Positions 8,854 to 14,876 of a stretch of DNA of 14,876 bases are shown here, piece by piece; positions within the stretch are counted from its first letter, which is position 1, and each line of letters starts with the position of its first letter. The stretch is taken from positions 1-14,876 of the forward strand of contig JBJXFI010000006.1 of assembly GCA_046154695.1 (NCBI GenBank), written 5' to 3'. Below the pieces are notes generated by a model that saw nothing but the letters and a program-made list of their open reading frames with translations, did not search any database and was not told where the DNA came from. The translations under genes were made by a program, and so were the position numbers. The stretch comes from DALYLB01 sp046154695. GTDB lineage: Bacteria > Acidobacteriota > Blastocatellia > RBC074.

Positions 8854-10372
8854 GCCGCAACTCTCCCATGATTCTCCGTCCGTTTTCGAGGGGCGCCTGC
8901 ATCCGTTGACCCTTCTTTTTGGACTGATGCGCGGAGGCCGCACCCTCGTCCCGATGGTTCCCCTGATCTTTTTCGGAGGGCGGGGGTATTACGGTTTTGT
9001 GTTCTTCGTTCTGCTGGCGGGATTGAGCACGATCGGATTGGTCCTGGCCCGGTATTTCTCGCTCCGCTATCGAATCGAGAATCACGAATTGATCATCGAG
9101 CAGGGGGTGATCCAGCGCCGCCATCGGAGCATCCCGCTCGATCGAATTCAGGAGATCCGGATCGAACAGAACGTGCTGCATCGCCTCTTCGATGTTGTGG
9201 AGGCCACGGTCGAGACCGGCGGCGGGGAGGGGGTCGAAGGGAAACTCTCCGTTCTTTCGCGCGCCGAGGCCGAGCGGCTTCGCCGCGCGGTCAATTCTCA
9301 GGCGGCGCTCCTCAAGTCGCGATCCGGCGAGGTTGCGCCGATTTCCCAGGCGCCGGAGGAGATCGTTCTGCGGCGTCTCGGCCTGCGGGAGTTGATCGTC
9401 GCGGGGCTGACCTCAAATCACCTTCTCTCCGCGCTGGCCCTGGCCGGGGTGATCTGGAACTTCGCCGACGATTTCATCCCGGACAGTTTTTACAACCGCG
9501 TGGCTAATTATGTGTACAGCAGCGCCGGTCGATACGCCTATCGCGGGTTGCAGACGACGGTCACACTCGCCGCCGCGGGGCTGGTGGCGTTCATCATTCT
9601 CGGCGTGATCTTCTCGGTGATCGGGACGATCGTGCTCTTTTACGGGTTTCGCCTCTCGCGGCGCGGCGAGGATCTGCGGCGGCGCTATGGACTGCTGACC
9701 CGCCGCGCGAGCAGCCTGCCGCGCCGGCGCATTCAGGTGCTCGAGGTGGAGGAGAAGCTGCTTCGGCGGCTCTTCGGCTACGCCGCGCTGCGCGCCGACA
9801 CTTCCGGGGGACAGCGCGATCACAAGGACGACAACCGCGGGCGCGATGTCCTGCTGCCGATTCTGCCGCGAGGAGACGTGGACGCGCTGCTCGAATGGCT
9901 TTTTCCCGATCTCTCGGCGGAGACAGCGGAGTGGCGGCGCGTCTCTCCGCTTGCGATCCGGCGCGGCGTGATCAAGGGGGCGGCCCTGTGCGTTGCGGCC
10001 GTCGGGATCCTGTTCGTCTTTCAGCGCGACGCGTGGGCGCTCTGGCCGCTCGCCCTCCTGCCGTTGATCTATTGGGCGCACGCCGTCAGCTACCGCCATC
10101 TGGGCTACGCGCTCGGCGACCGCTATCTGCGAACACGAAGAGGGCTCTTCTCCCGTTCGACCCATATCGTGCCTCTCGCCAAGATCCAGGCCGTCGAAAT
10201 TCATCAGACACCCTTCGACAAGCGGCTGCGGCTGGCTTCGCTGCAGGTCGATACCGCCGGCCAGGCCTACACCGGCGGCGGCCCCCGCATCGCCAACCTT
10301 CCGATCGACGAGGCTCGCACGCTCGCCCGCACGCTCGCCCATCGCGCCGCCGCCACACGCTATCGGTGGTGA
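8843..10372 (+). CDS. Triple PH-like (bPH2/DUF304) membrane protein, YdbT-like
   Basis: Membrane protein of 509 residues with three bPH2 domains separated by membrane-span pairs. Spans lie at about 33-69 (two), 187-205 and 238-268, and 376-413 (two). The PH-like domains lie at about 74-150, 270-350 and 418-500. Each repeats the same signature: DRIQEIRIEQNVLHRLF, RRIQVLEVEEKLLRRLFG and AKIQAVEIHQTPFDKRL, followed by a V/L-x-T-x-G strand. The third repeat is the most like the single domain of the upstream protein. The ATG at 8843 (or 8840) follows GGAGGAG at 8833-8839; the frame stays open upstream but there lies inside the YdbS-like gene. The protein probably forms a membrane complex with the upstream gene product. 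No enzymatic motif is visible. Confidence 0.86.
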   Translation: MQSEPQLSHDSPSVFEGRLHPLTLLFGLMRGGRTLVPMVPLIFFGGRGYYGFVFFVLLAGLSTIGLVLARYFSLRYRIENHELIIEQGVIQRRHRSIPLDRIQEIRIEQNVLHRLFDVVEATVETGGGEGVEGKLSVLSRAEAERLRRAVNSQAALLKSRSGEVAPISQAPEEIVLRRLGLRELIVAGLTSNHLLSALALAGVIWNFADDFIPDSFYNRVANYVYSSAGRYAYRGLQTTVTLAAAGLVAFIILGVIFSVIGTIVLFYGFRLSRRGEDLRRRYGLLTRRASSLPRRRIQVLEVEEKLLRRLFGYAALRADTSGGQRDHKDDNRGRDVLLPILPRGDVDALLEWLFPDLSAETAEWRRVSPLAIRRGVIKGAALCVAAVGILFVFQRDAWALWPLALLPLIYWAHAVSYRHLGYALGDRYLRTRRGLFSRSTHIVPLAKIQAVEIHQTPFDKRLRLASLQVDTAGQAYTGGGPRIANLPIDEARTLARTLAHRAAATRYRW

Positions 10373-10377
10373 TCCCC

Positions 10378-10412
10378 GCGCCGCGAAGCGCCCTTCATTT
10401 TTCATTTTTCAC
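10378..10412. repeat. Convergent-gene gap with TTCATTT heptad repeat and weak stem
   Basis: The 50-nt gap between the convergent YdbT-like gene and the minus-strand gene holds 2.7 copies of the 7-mer TTCATTT (10394-10412). On its left is a 4-bp GCGC stem (10378-10381 with 10388-10391). The stem followed by the T-rich repeat could be a weak terminator for the plus-strand operon. No stem with a T tract is visible for the minus-strand transcript. The unit length of seven matches the unrelated ACCGACT repeat at 5104-5131. Confidence 0.35.
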
Positions 10413-10422
10413 TCGCCGTCCA

Positions 10423-13400
10423 CTAATTTCCCCCGCCCTGCATGAAGCTCAGCCAGGAGAGGATCTGCTGAAGGACTTCGGGAAACTGGACGCTGAGCAA
10501 GGCGAGAATCGGCAGCACGCCGTGAATGGCGATGCGCATGATGAAGTCGCGGCTCCACGTCAACTGGCCGGGGACGCCGCCCGAGAAGGTGCTCAGCGCC
10601 TTGTCCCGATCCATCTGCACGAAGATGAAGATCGTCGCGGCCACAACGGAGAGGATCAACAGCCAGCCGAAGAGCAGAAGCAGATCGCGCGGCTGGAACG
10701 GATAGGAGGTCACCGTCACCAGAAGCAGCAGCATCCCCGCGTTGACGAAGATGACCAGATTCTGCAGATGGGCCAGGACGTAATGCAGAAATGCCAGGAT
10801 GCGTCCGGCCAGAAAGACCTCCGCGAGTTTCGCCCATTCGGGGGATGGCGGCGGGGCGGCGGCGGTCTCAACGAGACTCCAGCCCGATTCCAGTTTCCGG
10901 GTGATCTGCTGTGAGAGGGCGGAGAACCGGGCCTGCATCTCGCTGCGGAGCCGGGCGACGGTCTGCCAGTCGTTGCGGGACTTGGCTTCGAGCAACAGGT
11001 GAAGGTTCTCCTCGATCTTCCTCACGGCGGTGATCATCGCGGGCGTGTTTTCAGCGCCCGGGGTCCGGCAGAGTTGGATGGCGTGCTGCGCCGAGAGAAT
11101 GAGCGACGTGTAGTTCGGCGCGGGAGAGGTCAGACTGATTCGCGGCAGGCTGTCGAATTTCACGCTGTCCCTGCCCAGAAATCCGGACAGCAGGGGATGG
11201 AACGAGAGCCTGCGCAGCAGGCGGCGCATCTCGATCCAGGAGGCGACAAATCGCAGGAACGCCATGGTCATCGCGATCATGACCACCGCGAAGATGACGC
11301 GGAAGAGCAGATCGAAGCCGACGCCCTCCAGCGTGGGGGTGAACCGATAGCCCATAACATAGATGTAGGGGATCATCACCATCAGGCAGAGCAGCGGCCA
11401 CGCGGGCAGATTGAACGAGAAGCATGAGAGCGAGTCTCTGACGCGCCGCTCCATTTCGCGGAAGCCGATGAAGGAACTTGGGGGCGAATCGCCCGCGCCG
11501 CTCGCGGGCGGCGGCTCGAACCCGAGAAAGGAATAGGTCTCCGGCAGGTCGTCTTCTCTCAGTTTCAGCTCCCAATGCTTTGGCAGGTGAATCCGTTCGA
11601 TCAGATTCCACCGGCGGAGAGAGCAGAAGGCGCACAGGAACGCCGTCGCTCCCAGCAGCAGGATCGGCAGCAGCGGAGAGACGCCGCTATTCAAATCGGT
11701 CGCCCGCACGAAAAAGAAGATGTGCGTCGAGGGATCTCGATTATCGGCCAACTTATATCCAACGATGATGATGGCGATAAGCACGATCACCGAGGCGAGG
11801 ACGGCCACCATTGAGACGGTATGGACGCGGTGATCGCGGATCTCGGGGATCCCGAGCGGCTCTCGGCCCATAAGCCCGCGCAGCAGGTTGATCGCCACCC
11901 GCGTCTGTTTTCGCGCCAGAAGATAAAGCCAGTCCGCCACGCTTCCCCACAACCAGACGGCCGAAACCAGGCTGAACGACATGACGATACCGATCAGGAT
12001 CTTGACCACGAAGAAGGGCTTCTCGCCGTCTCCCCGCAGATTCGGGAGCTTCCAGTGCACCCAGTTGGGCAGCAGAAAGACCCACATCAGCGACAGGTAG
12101 ACGCCCAGCAGGCAGGCGCAGCAGAAGAGCAGGTAGCATCGTTTCTTGAGCTTGTAATCGATGAAGACCGGATCGCCGAACATTTCGCCGAACCAGCTTC
12201 GGCTCAACTGGCGCGTCGGCGGGAATCTCTCGATAAATTCCGGGTTCCTGGCCTTGACCAGTTGCGCGAGCGTCGCCACCGGAATCACCAGCCCGAGCGC
12301 GATCAAGAGCAGGATGACCGTCGTCGAGGTCTTCGAATTGAGCCCGCCGCCCAGATTGAGAATGGCATTTTGCGGCTGCCCCGCCTTCTTCGCCAGCGGC
12401 ATCACGTAATTGTCGTTGAAGTAGGGCAGCAGCTTTACCGGCATGAAGCCGTACCGTCCGATCACCGTCACCCAGAGCGAGGGAATCCTCGATTGCGCGC
12501 CCTCCGATTGCTCGAAAGGCTCGCCGTATTCCAGCATATGATCCGACAGGCCGAGAAGCGCCAGCGTCGCGTTATAGACCCCCTGCGTGATGTGCGTCGG
12601 GAACTGGAAGCGGGTGTCGTTTCCGCTGAAGGGATAGCTCCAGAATTGATTCGGCCCGAACAGCGGGTAGGGGGTGATGACGACCGTGCCTTGCAGGTCC
12701 ACATTCACTTCCGGCCGAAAATAGATCATGTCGGCGAAGAAGAGAAAGACCATGGCGTTCGGGCAATGTTTGCGGATCTCGGCGACGAGAAAGATCGAAT
12801 CCTTGACATCGGTCGAAATGATGCCGATGTACTGGACCCGCTCCCGATTGATCTCGTCGAGCACGCGGGAAAACTCCACCTCCAGCGAGGCGGGCTGCAG
12901 TTTCGAGAAGAGGGGGACGACGTCGTTGGTCTCGTTTCCTTCATCGAGCAGCAGCGGCAGGAGGGGCCGGCGGATGTTGCGCAGGTCCGGTGTCGAGCCC
13001 TGCCGGTTGGATTTTGCCCTTTCCGAGGCGACGCGCAATTGCGAGATGTGGAGCGGGAAGGGAATCTCGATCAGCCAGCTCTCCTCGCTCTTCGTGGGCA
13101 CCGGGTCGGGGCAGGGCGTCGAGGCCCTTTCCAGGCGCACCATCCCGCGCACCAGCGATTCGAGCGTGTCGGGGTCGAGCTGCGGGAATTCATTCTCCTC
13201 CTTCTTCAGCGAGGATGTTCGCTGCCCGGGCCGGACCGATGCCTGGCCATAGGTGGTGTTCGCCTCCTTGAGGATCGCGATCTTGCCCTTGTCGGCGCTA
13301 TGGTCCAGCCGGAGCAGGTATTTTTTAAAGGCCTCGATCGACTGCTGACTGAGCGGGACGGTCGAATGAAAGCGCGGCTGCCCCGGCGTCGTGATCCGGC

Positions 13401-14394
13401 TGCAGAACCGGCACGGATTGATCGACGTGGCGCTGCCCGAAATGACCGTGACGATCGGCCGATCCTTCAGCTCGAACGAGGCGTCGAGCCAGCTCTGCAC
13501 CGCCAGTTCGAACGAGTCCTGTGAGCCTGAAAACGTCGGCCCCATCACGCGGATCTCACGGCTCGTTTCGGTCTTTTGATTCGGATCGCCGCACTTCATG
13601 GCGATCGGAGACTGGCATCGATCGTGTTCGGGGAACGGCAGGCAGGGAAGAATTTTGAAGTCCGTTTGTCCCTTCTTCTGCCATCGCGAGAGCAGCGTGA
13701 TCTGATCGAACGCGTTCTTCAGGGCGGGCTTGTCCATGCCGGCGGTCGGCGTCTCGCCGATGACGAAAAGAACGAGGAGCCGGCCGCTCGGCGTCGTCAC
13801 CTTCTCGATCATCTGTTCCCGCGGGTCCCCGCTCGGGCAGCGCGTGACGATGTTGAGCGAGGTGCTTCGGTACAGGATGACGCCGGGTTGCCGAACGGCG
13901 GGTTTGTCGCCGCCGTTCACCTTCTCTTGCCAGGGAAAATCGTAGCGATCAAAGACATACCCCGCCGCCTCGATCGCACGCTGCACAGCCTCCAGGTTGC
14001 GGTCAAACAGATAGCTCAGCCGCGACTCCTTCGGGTCGGGCAGGGTGACCACCATGAATTCCAGCAGATATTGGCTCGATTGAATGCTTGGATCGGGGCA
14101 GATCACATCGTCTTCGCACCCCTTGCAGTTCTTCCGGTCCACGCCGATAAACTGATAGATCAGCGAAGCGGCGTTGCTCTCCGTGTCCTTCATCGTGACC
14201 GGCGCCGGGGGCGCCTTCTCAACGGTCTCCGGCGGGGTCTGGGGCTCGGCTTGGGGCTTCGCTTCCGCCACCGCCCCGGCGCGCGCCTCCTGCGCGGCAG
14301 GCTCCGCCCCGCCCGGCTTCGACGTCAGCGGGAAATAGAAGGCCAAAGCGGCCGCCAGTGGTATCAATAAGAAACTCAGATCTCGATTATTCAT
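10423..14394 (-). CDS. Large receptor-like multi-pass membrane protein of unknown function
   Basis: Protein of 1323 residues. The start at 14394 is chosen over 14463 because it gives an N-terminal hydrophobic anchor or signal (residues 6-21) and has GGGGAG nine bases upstream. A Pro/Ala/Glu-rich linker (25-68) follows, then a long extracytoplasmic part (about 70-685). Its order of strands recalls type 1 periplasmic-binding (ANF/Leu-receptor) folds: YLLEFMVVTLPDP (109-121), IRVMGPTFSGS (281-291), RPIVTVISGSA (312-322), KIAILKEANTTYGQ (371-384), then VQYIGIISTDVKDSIFL (520-536) and GVYNATLALL (605-614). It is Cys-rich (C90, C93, C99, C251, C260, C268, and CxxC at 328-331). About ten spans follow: roughly 692-711, 753-775, 796-818, 859-880, 906-924, 996-1016, 1028-1047, 1209-1229, 1237-1259 and 1289-1305, with soluble loops at 930-990 and 1050-1195. 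No kinase, cyclase, nuclease or ATPase motif is seen. It is monocistronic in this window. The reading frame is convincing; the fold assignment is inference. Confidence 0.88.
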   Translation of the reverse strand: MNNRDLSFLLIPLAAALAFYFPLTSKPGGAEPAAQEARAGAVAEAKPQAEPQTPPETVEKAPPAPVTMKDTESNAASLIYQFIGVDRKNCKGCEDDVICPDPSIQSSQYLLEFMVVTLPDPKESRLSYLFDRNLEAVQRAIEAAGYVFDRYDFPWQEKVNGGDKPAVRQPGVILYRSTSLNIVTRCPSGDPREQMIEKVTTPSGRLLVLFVIGETPTAGMDKPALKNAFDQITLLSRWQKKGQTDFKILPCLPFPEHDRCQSPIAMKCGDPNQKTETSREIRVMGPTFSGSQDSFELAVQSWLDASFELKDRPIVTVISGSATSINPCRFCSRITTPGQPRFHSTVPLSQQSIEAFKKYLLRLDHSADKGKIAILKEANTTYGQASVRPGQRTSSLKKEENEFPQLDPDTLESLVRGMVRLERASTPCPDPVPTKSEESWLIEIPFPLHISQLRVASERAKSNRQGSTPDLRNIRRPLLPLLLDEGNETNDVVPLFSKLQPASLEVEFSRVLDEINRERVQYIGIISTDVKDSIFLVAEIRKHCPNAMVFLFFADMIYFRPEVNVDLQGTVVITPYPLFGPNQFWSYPFSGNDTRFQFPTHITQGVYNATLALLGLSDHMLEYGEPFEQSEGAQSRIPSLWVTVIGRYGFMPVKLLPYFNDNYVMPLAKKAGQPQNAILNLGGGLNSKTSTTVILLLIALGLVIPVATLAQLVKARNPEFIERFPPTRQLSRSWFGEMFGDPVFIDYKLKKRCYLLFCCACLLGVYLSLMWVFLLPNWVHWKLPNLRGDGEKPFFVVKILIGIVMSFSLVSAVWLWGSVADWLYLLARKQTRVAINLLRGLMGREPLGIPEIRDHRVHTVSMVAVLASVIVLIAIIIVGYKLADNRDPSTHIFFFVRATDLNSGVSPLLPILLLGATAFLCAFCSLRRWNLIERIHLPKHWELKLREDDLPETYSFLGFEPPPASGAGDSPPSSFIGFREMERRVRDSLSCFSFNLPAWPLLCLMVMIPYIYVMGYRFTPTLEGVGFDLLFRVIFAVVMIAMTMAFLRFVASWIEMRRLLRRLSFHPLLSGFLGRDSVKFDSLPRISLTSPAPNYTSLILSAQHAIQLCRTPGAENTPAMITAVRKIEENLHLLLEAKSRNDWQTVARLRSEMQARFSALSQQITRKLESGWSLVETAAAPPPSPEWAKLAEVFLAGRILAFLHYVLAHLQNLVIFVNAGMLLLLVTVTSYPFQPRDLLLLFGWLLILSVVAATIFIFVQMDRDKALSTFSGGVPGQLTWSRDFIMRIAIHGVLPILALLSVQFPEVLQQILSWLSFMQGGGN

Positions 14395-14403
14395 AGGAAC
14401 CGG

Positions 14404-14409
14404 CTCCCC
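14404..14409 (-). promoter_or_regulatory. Ribosome binding site for the 1323-residue protein
   Basis: On the minus strand GGGGAG lies nine bases before the ATG at 14394. It supports that start over the in-frame ATG 69 nt further upstream (14463), for which I see no comparable site and whose extra 23 residues would precede the hydrophobic anchor. Confidence 0.55.
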
Positions 14410-14486
14410 GACTGGCTGAAATGCGGGGGCTTTGTTTGTGGCAACGACGGCTGAGTGTCGCACTGCCGGCTATTCTGTCTCTCCAT

Positions 14487-14505
14487 GGCCGTTTTTCTGA
14501 CGGCC
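14487..14505. promoter_or_regulatory. Leader hairpin of the minus-strand gene
   Basis: GGCCGT (14487-14492) pairs with ACGGCC (14500-14505) around a 7-nt loop, about 90 nt upstream of the start codon at 14394. If transcription begins to its right, it lies in the 5' leader of the large membrane-protein mRNA. Its role is unknown. Confidence 0.35.
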
Positions 14506-14526
14506 CCCTCCTACATCGGGCGGAAC

Positions 14527-14552
14527 ATACTACAGAATCGCTGAAGATTGAA
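14527..14552 (-). promoter_or_regulatory. Weak promoter candidate for the minus-strand gene
   Basis: Read on the minus strand, TAGTAT (14527-14532) resembles a -10 box at four of six positions, and TTCAAT (14547-14552) resembles a -35 box at three of six. The spacing is only 14 nt, shorter than the usual 16-18. It is a guess based on position, about 130 nt from the start codon. Confidence 0.2.
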
Positions 14553-14710
14553 AGAGAAATTTTTTCCGCGAATTGCATCTTCGCGGAGCAGGCGGCACCA
14601 TGCATTCCCGCCATTACGGCGGCGTCCGGAAAGAATGAAAATCGTTCGGAGTTCCGCCTTCAGGCCAATGGCGTTAAGTTTAGAGTTTTTTTGAAATTCG
14701 GATCTTTGCA

Positions 14711-14757
14711 GCCTGCGAAGCAGGCGACAGCATATAGCCTGGGGCGTACGCCCCAGG
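14711..14757. repeat. Palindromic element 1: GAA-loop hairpin plus 20-bp perfect palindrome
   Basis: Two adjoining structures. GCCTGC-GAA-GCAGGC spans 14711-14725. It is followed by GACAGCATATAG and a perfect 20-bp palindrome at 14738-14757, with arms CCTGGGGCGT and ACGCCCCAGG. The first hairpin is followed by GGCGACAGC, a motif that also appears in inverted orientation in element 2, so the two are related modules. Confidence 0.75.
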
Positions 14758-14778
14758 ACCCCATCGAAAACGCTCACC

Positions 14779-14828
14779 AGCCCGTGAAACGGGCGGCAGA
14801 GCGCCCGCTGTCGCCCGTTTCACGGGCT
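14779..14828. repeat. Palindromic element 2: 17-bp inverted repeat
   Basis: AGCCCGTGAAACGGGCG (14779-14795) is perfectly repeated in inverted form at 14812-14828. Pairing continues inward for three more base pairs plus one G-T wobble before a GC-rich loop. Each arm is itself a small hairpin (CCCGT-GAA-ACGGG) with the same GAA loop as element 1. On the minus strand the right arm continues as GGGCGACAGC, matching the GGCGACAGC of element 1 but inverted. This strongly suggests a repeat family of modular hairpins. Confidence 0.75.
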
Positions 14829-14848
14829 TGAAAACCGTTTTTACCGGC

Positions 14849-14876
14849 CCTGGGGTTCCGGCTTCGCCTTCACCCC
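14849..14876. repeat. Palindromic element 3, truncated by the window edge
   Basis: CCTGGGGT at 14849-14856 faces ACCCC at 14872-14876, where the window ends. The missing bases would be expected to complete CCCAGG. The CCTGGGG core is the same as in element 1. Only a partial stem can be seen. Confidence 0.4.

Larger units (their letters stand above)
14395..14876. other. Non-coding region upstream of the minus-strand gene
   Basis: This 482-nt stretch holds no credible gene. The short open frames on both strands lack ribosome binding sites and family-like sequence, and they run through palindromes. The left part (to about 14560) should contain the leader and promoter of the minus-strand gene. 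The middle (14560-14700) is of mixed composition with a TTTTTTT run at 14686-14692. The right part (14711-14876) is packed with strong palindromes, listed separately. Confidence 0.6.

Noticed and set aside
8144..9181. 345-residue minus-strand open frame covering both REP-like palindromes
   Set aside because: It translates the palindromes in its C-terminal part and then runs antisense to the bPH2 genes. There is no family resemblance or start signal.
11821..13524. 567-residue plus-strand open frame inside the large minus-strand gene
   Set aside because: The minus strand encodes ordered membrane spans and a signal segment; the plus frame is charged low-order sequence typical of an antisense shadow.
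14421..14831. 136-residue plus-strand open frame upstream of the large minus-strand gene
   Set aside because: It has no ribosome binding site or family resemblance, and it runs through the palindrome cluster, which is better explained as non-coding.
14711..14876. CRISPR array or integron attC sites
   Set aside because: The hairpins differ in stem sequence, are not evenly spaced, alternate in orientation, and there is no cas gene, integrase or attC-type core site.

Overview
The window is GC-rich, tightly packed bacterial DNA with eight convincing protein genes, seven on the plus strand and one very long one on the minus strand. It holds no rRNA, tRNA, CRISPR array, transposase or integrase. 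A transmembrane Ser/Thr kinase carrying a TPR sensor half, a Tat-exported sugar-isomerase-like TIM barrel and the style of the ABC-2 permeases fit Acidobacteriota best. Planctomycetota or a related uncultured phylum cannot be excluded, and no marker gene settles it.

Region 1 (10-3678) is an operon of ATPase, permease, ATPase, permease. It is an ABC-2-type exporter system, either one heteromeric complex or two tandem exporters. The genes are spaced 36 nt, overlapping (TGATG) and 25 nt apart; a 9-bp hairpin sits just after the first stop codon. Region 2 (3733-5083) is a VOC/glyoxalase-like gene overlapping a Tat-signal TIM-barrel gene (ATGCATAG). That overlap suggests co-translation and perhaps a shared role in small-molecule or sugar metabolism. 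Region 3 (5076-5137) is an inverted repeat built from 7-bp units; it supplies the stop codon of the TIM-barrel gene. Region 4 (5153-8113) is the 986-residue kinase: kinase domain, one membrane span, then an extracytoplasmic FlgO/CsgG-like plus TPR half.

Region 5 (8114-8349) is a short gap with two palindromes that are exact reverse complements of each other, arranged like a REPIN. The second is followed by six T's and stops 9 nt before the next ribosome binding site, so it looks like a terminator or attenuator. Region 6 (8350-10372) is a two-gene bPH2 operon resembling Bacillus subtilis ydbS-ydbT, with an 11-nt overlap. These are membrane proteins carrying bacterial PH-like domains.

Region 7 (10423-14394, minus strand) is the least familiar gene. 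It encodes 1323 residues: an N-terminal membrane anchor or signal, a low-complexity linker, a Cys-rich extracytoplasmic segment that reads like a periplasmic-binding-protein type 1 (receptor) fold with insertions, then about ten membrane spans with two soluble loops. I recognise no characterised family for the whole protein. It converges with region 6 across a 50-nt gap containing another heptad repeat. Region 8 (14395-14876) has no credible gene. It contains the upstream region of the minus-strand gene and a cluster of at least three strong palindromes, the last cut by the window edge. The best candidates for something undescribed are the receptor-like 1323-residue protein and the families of palindromic elements in the gaps.
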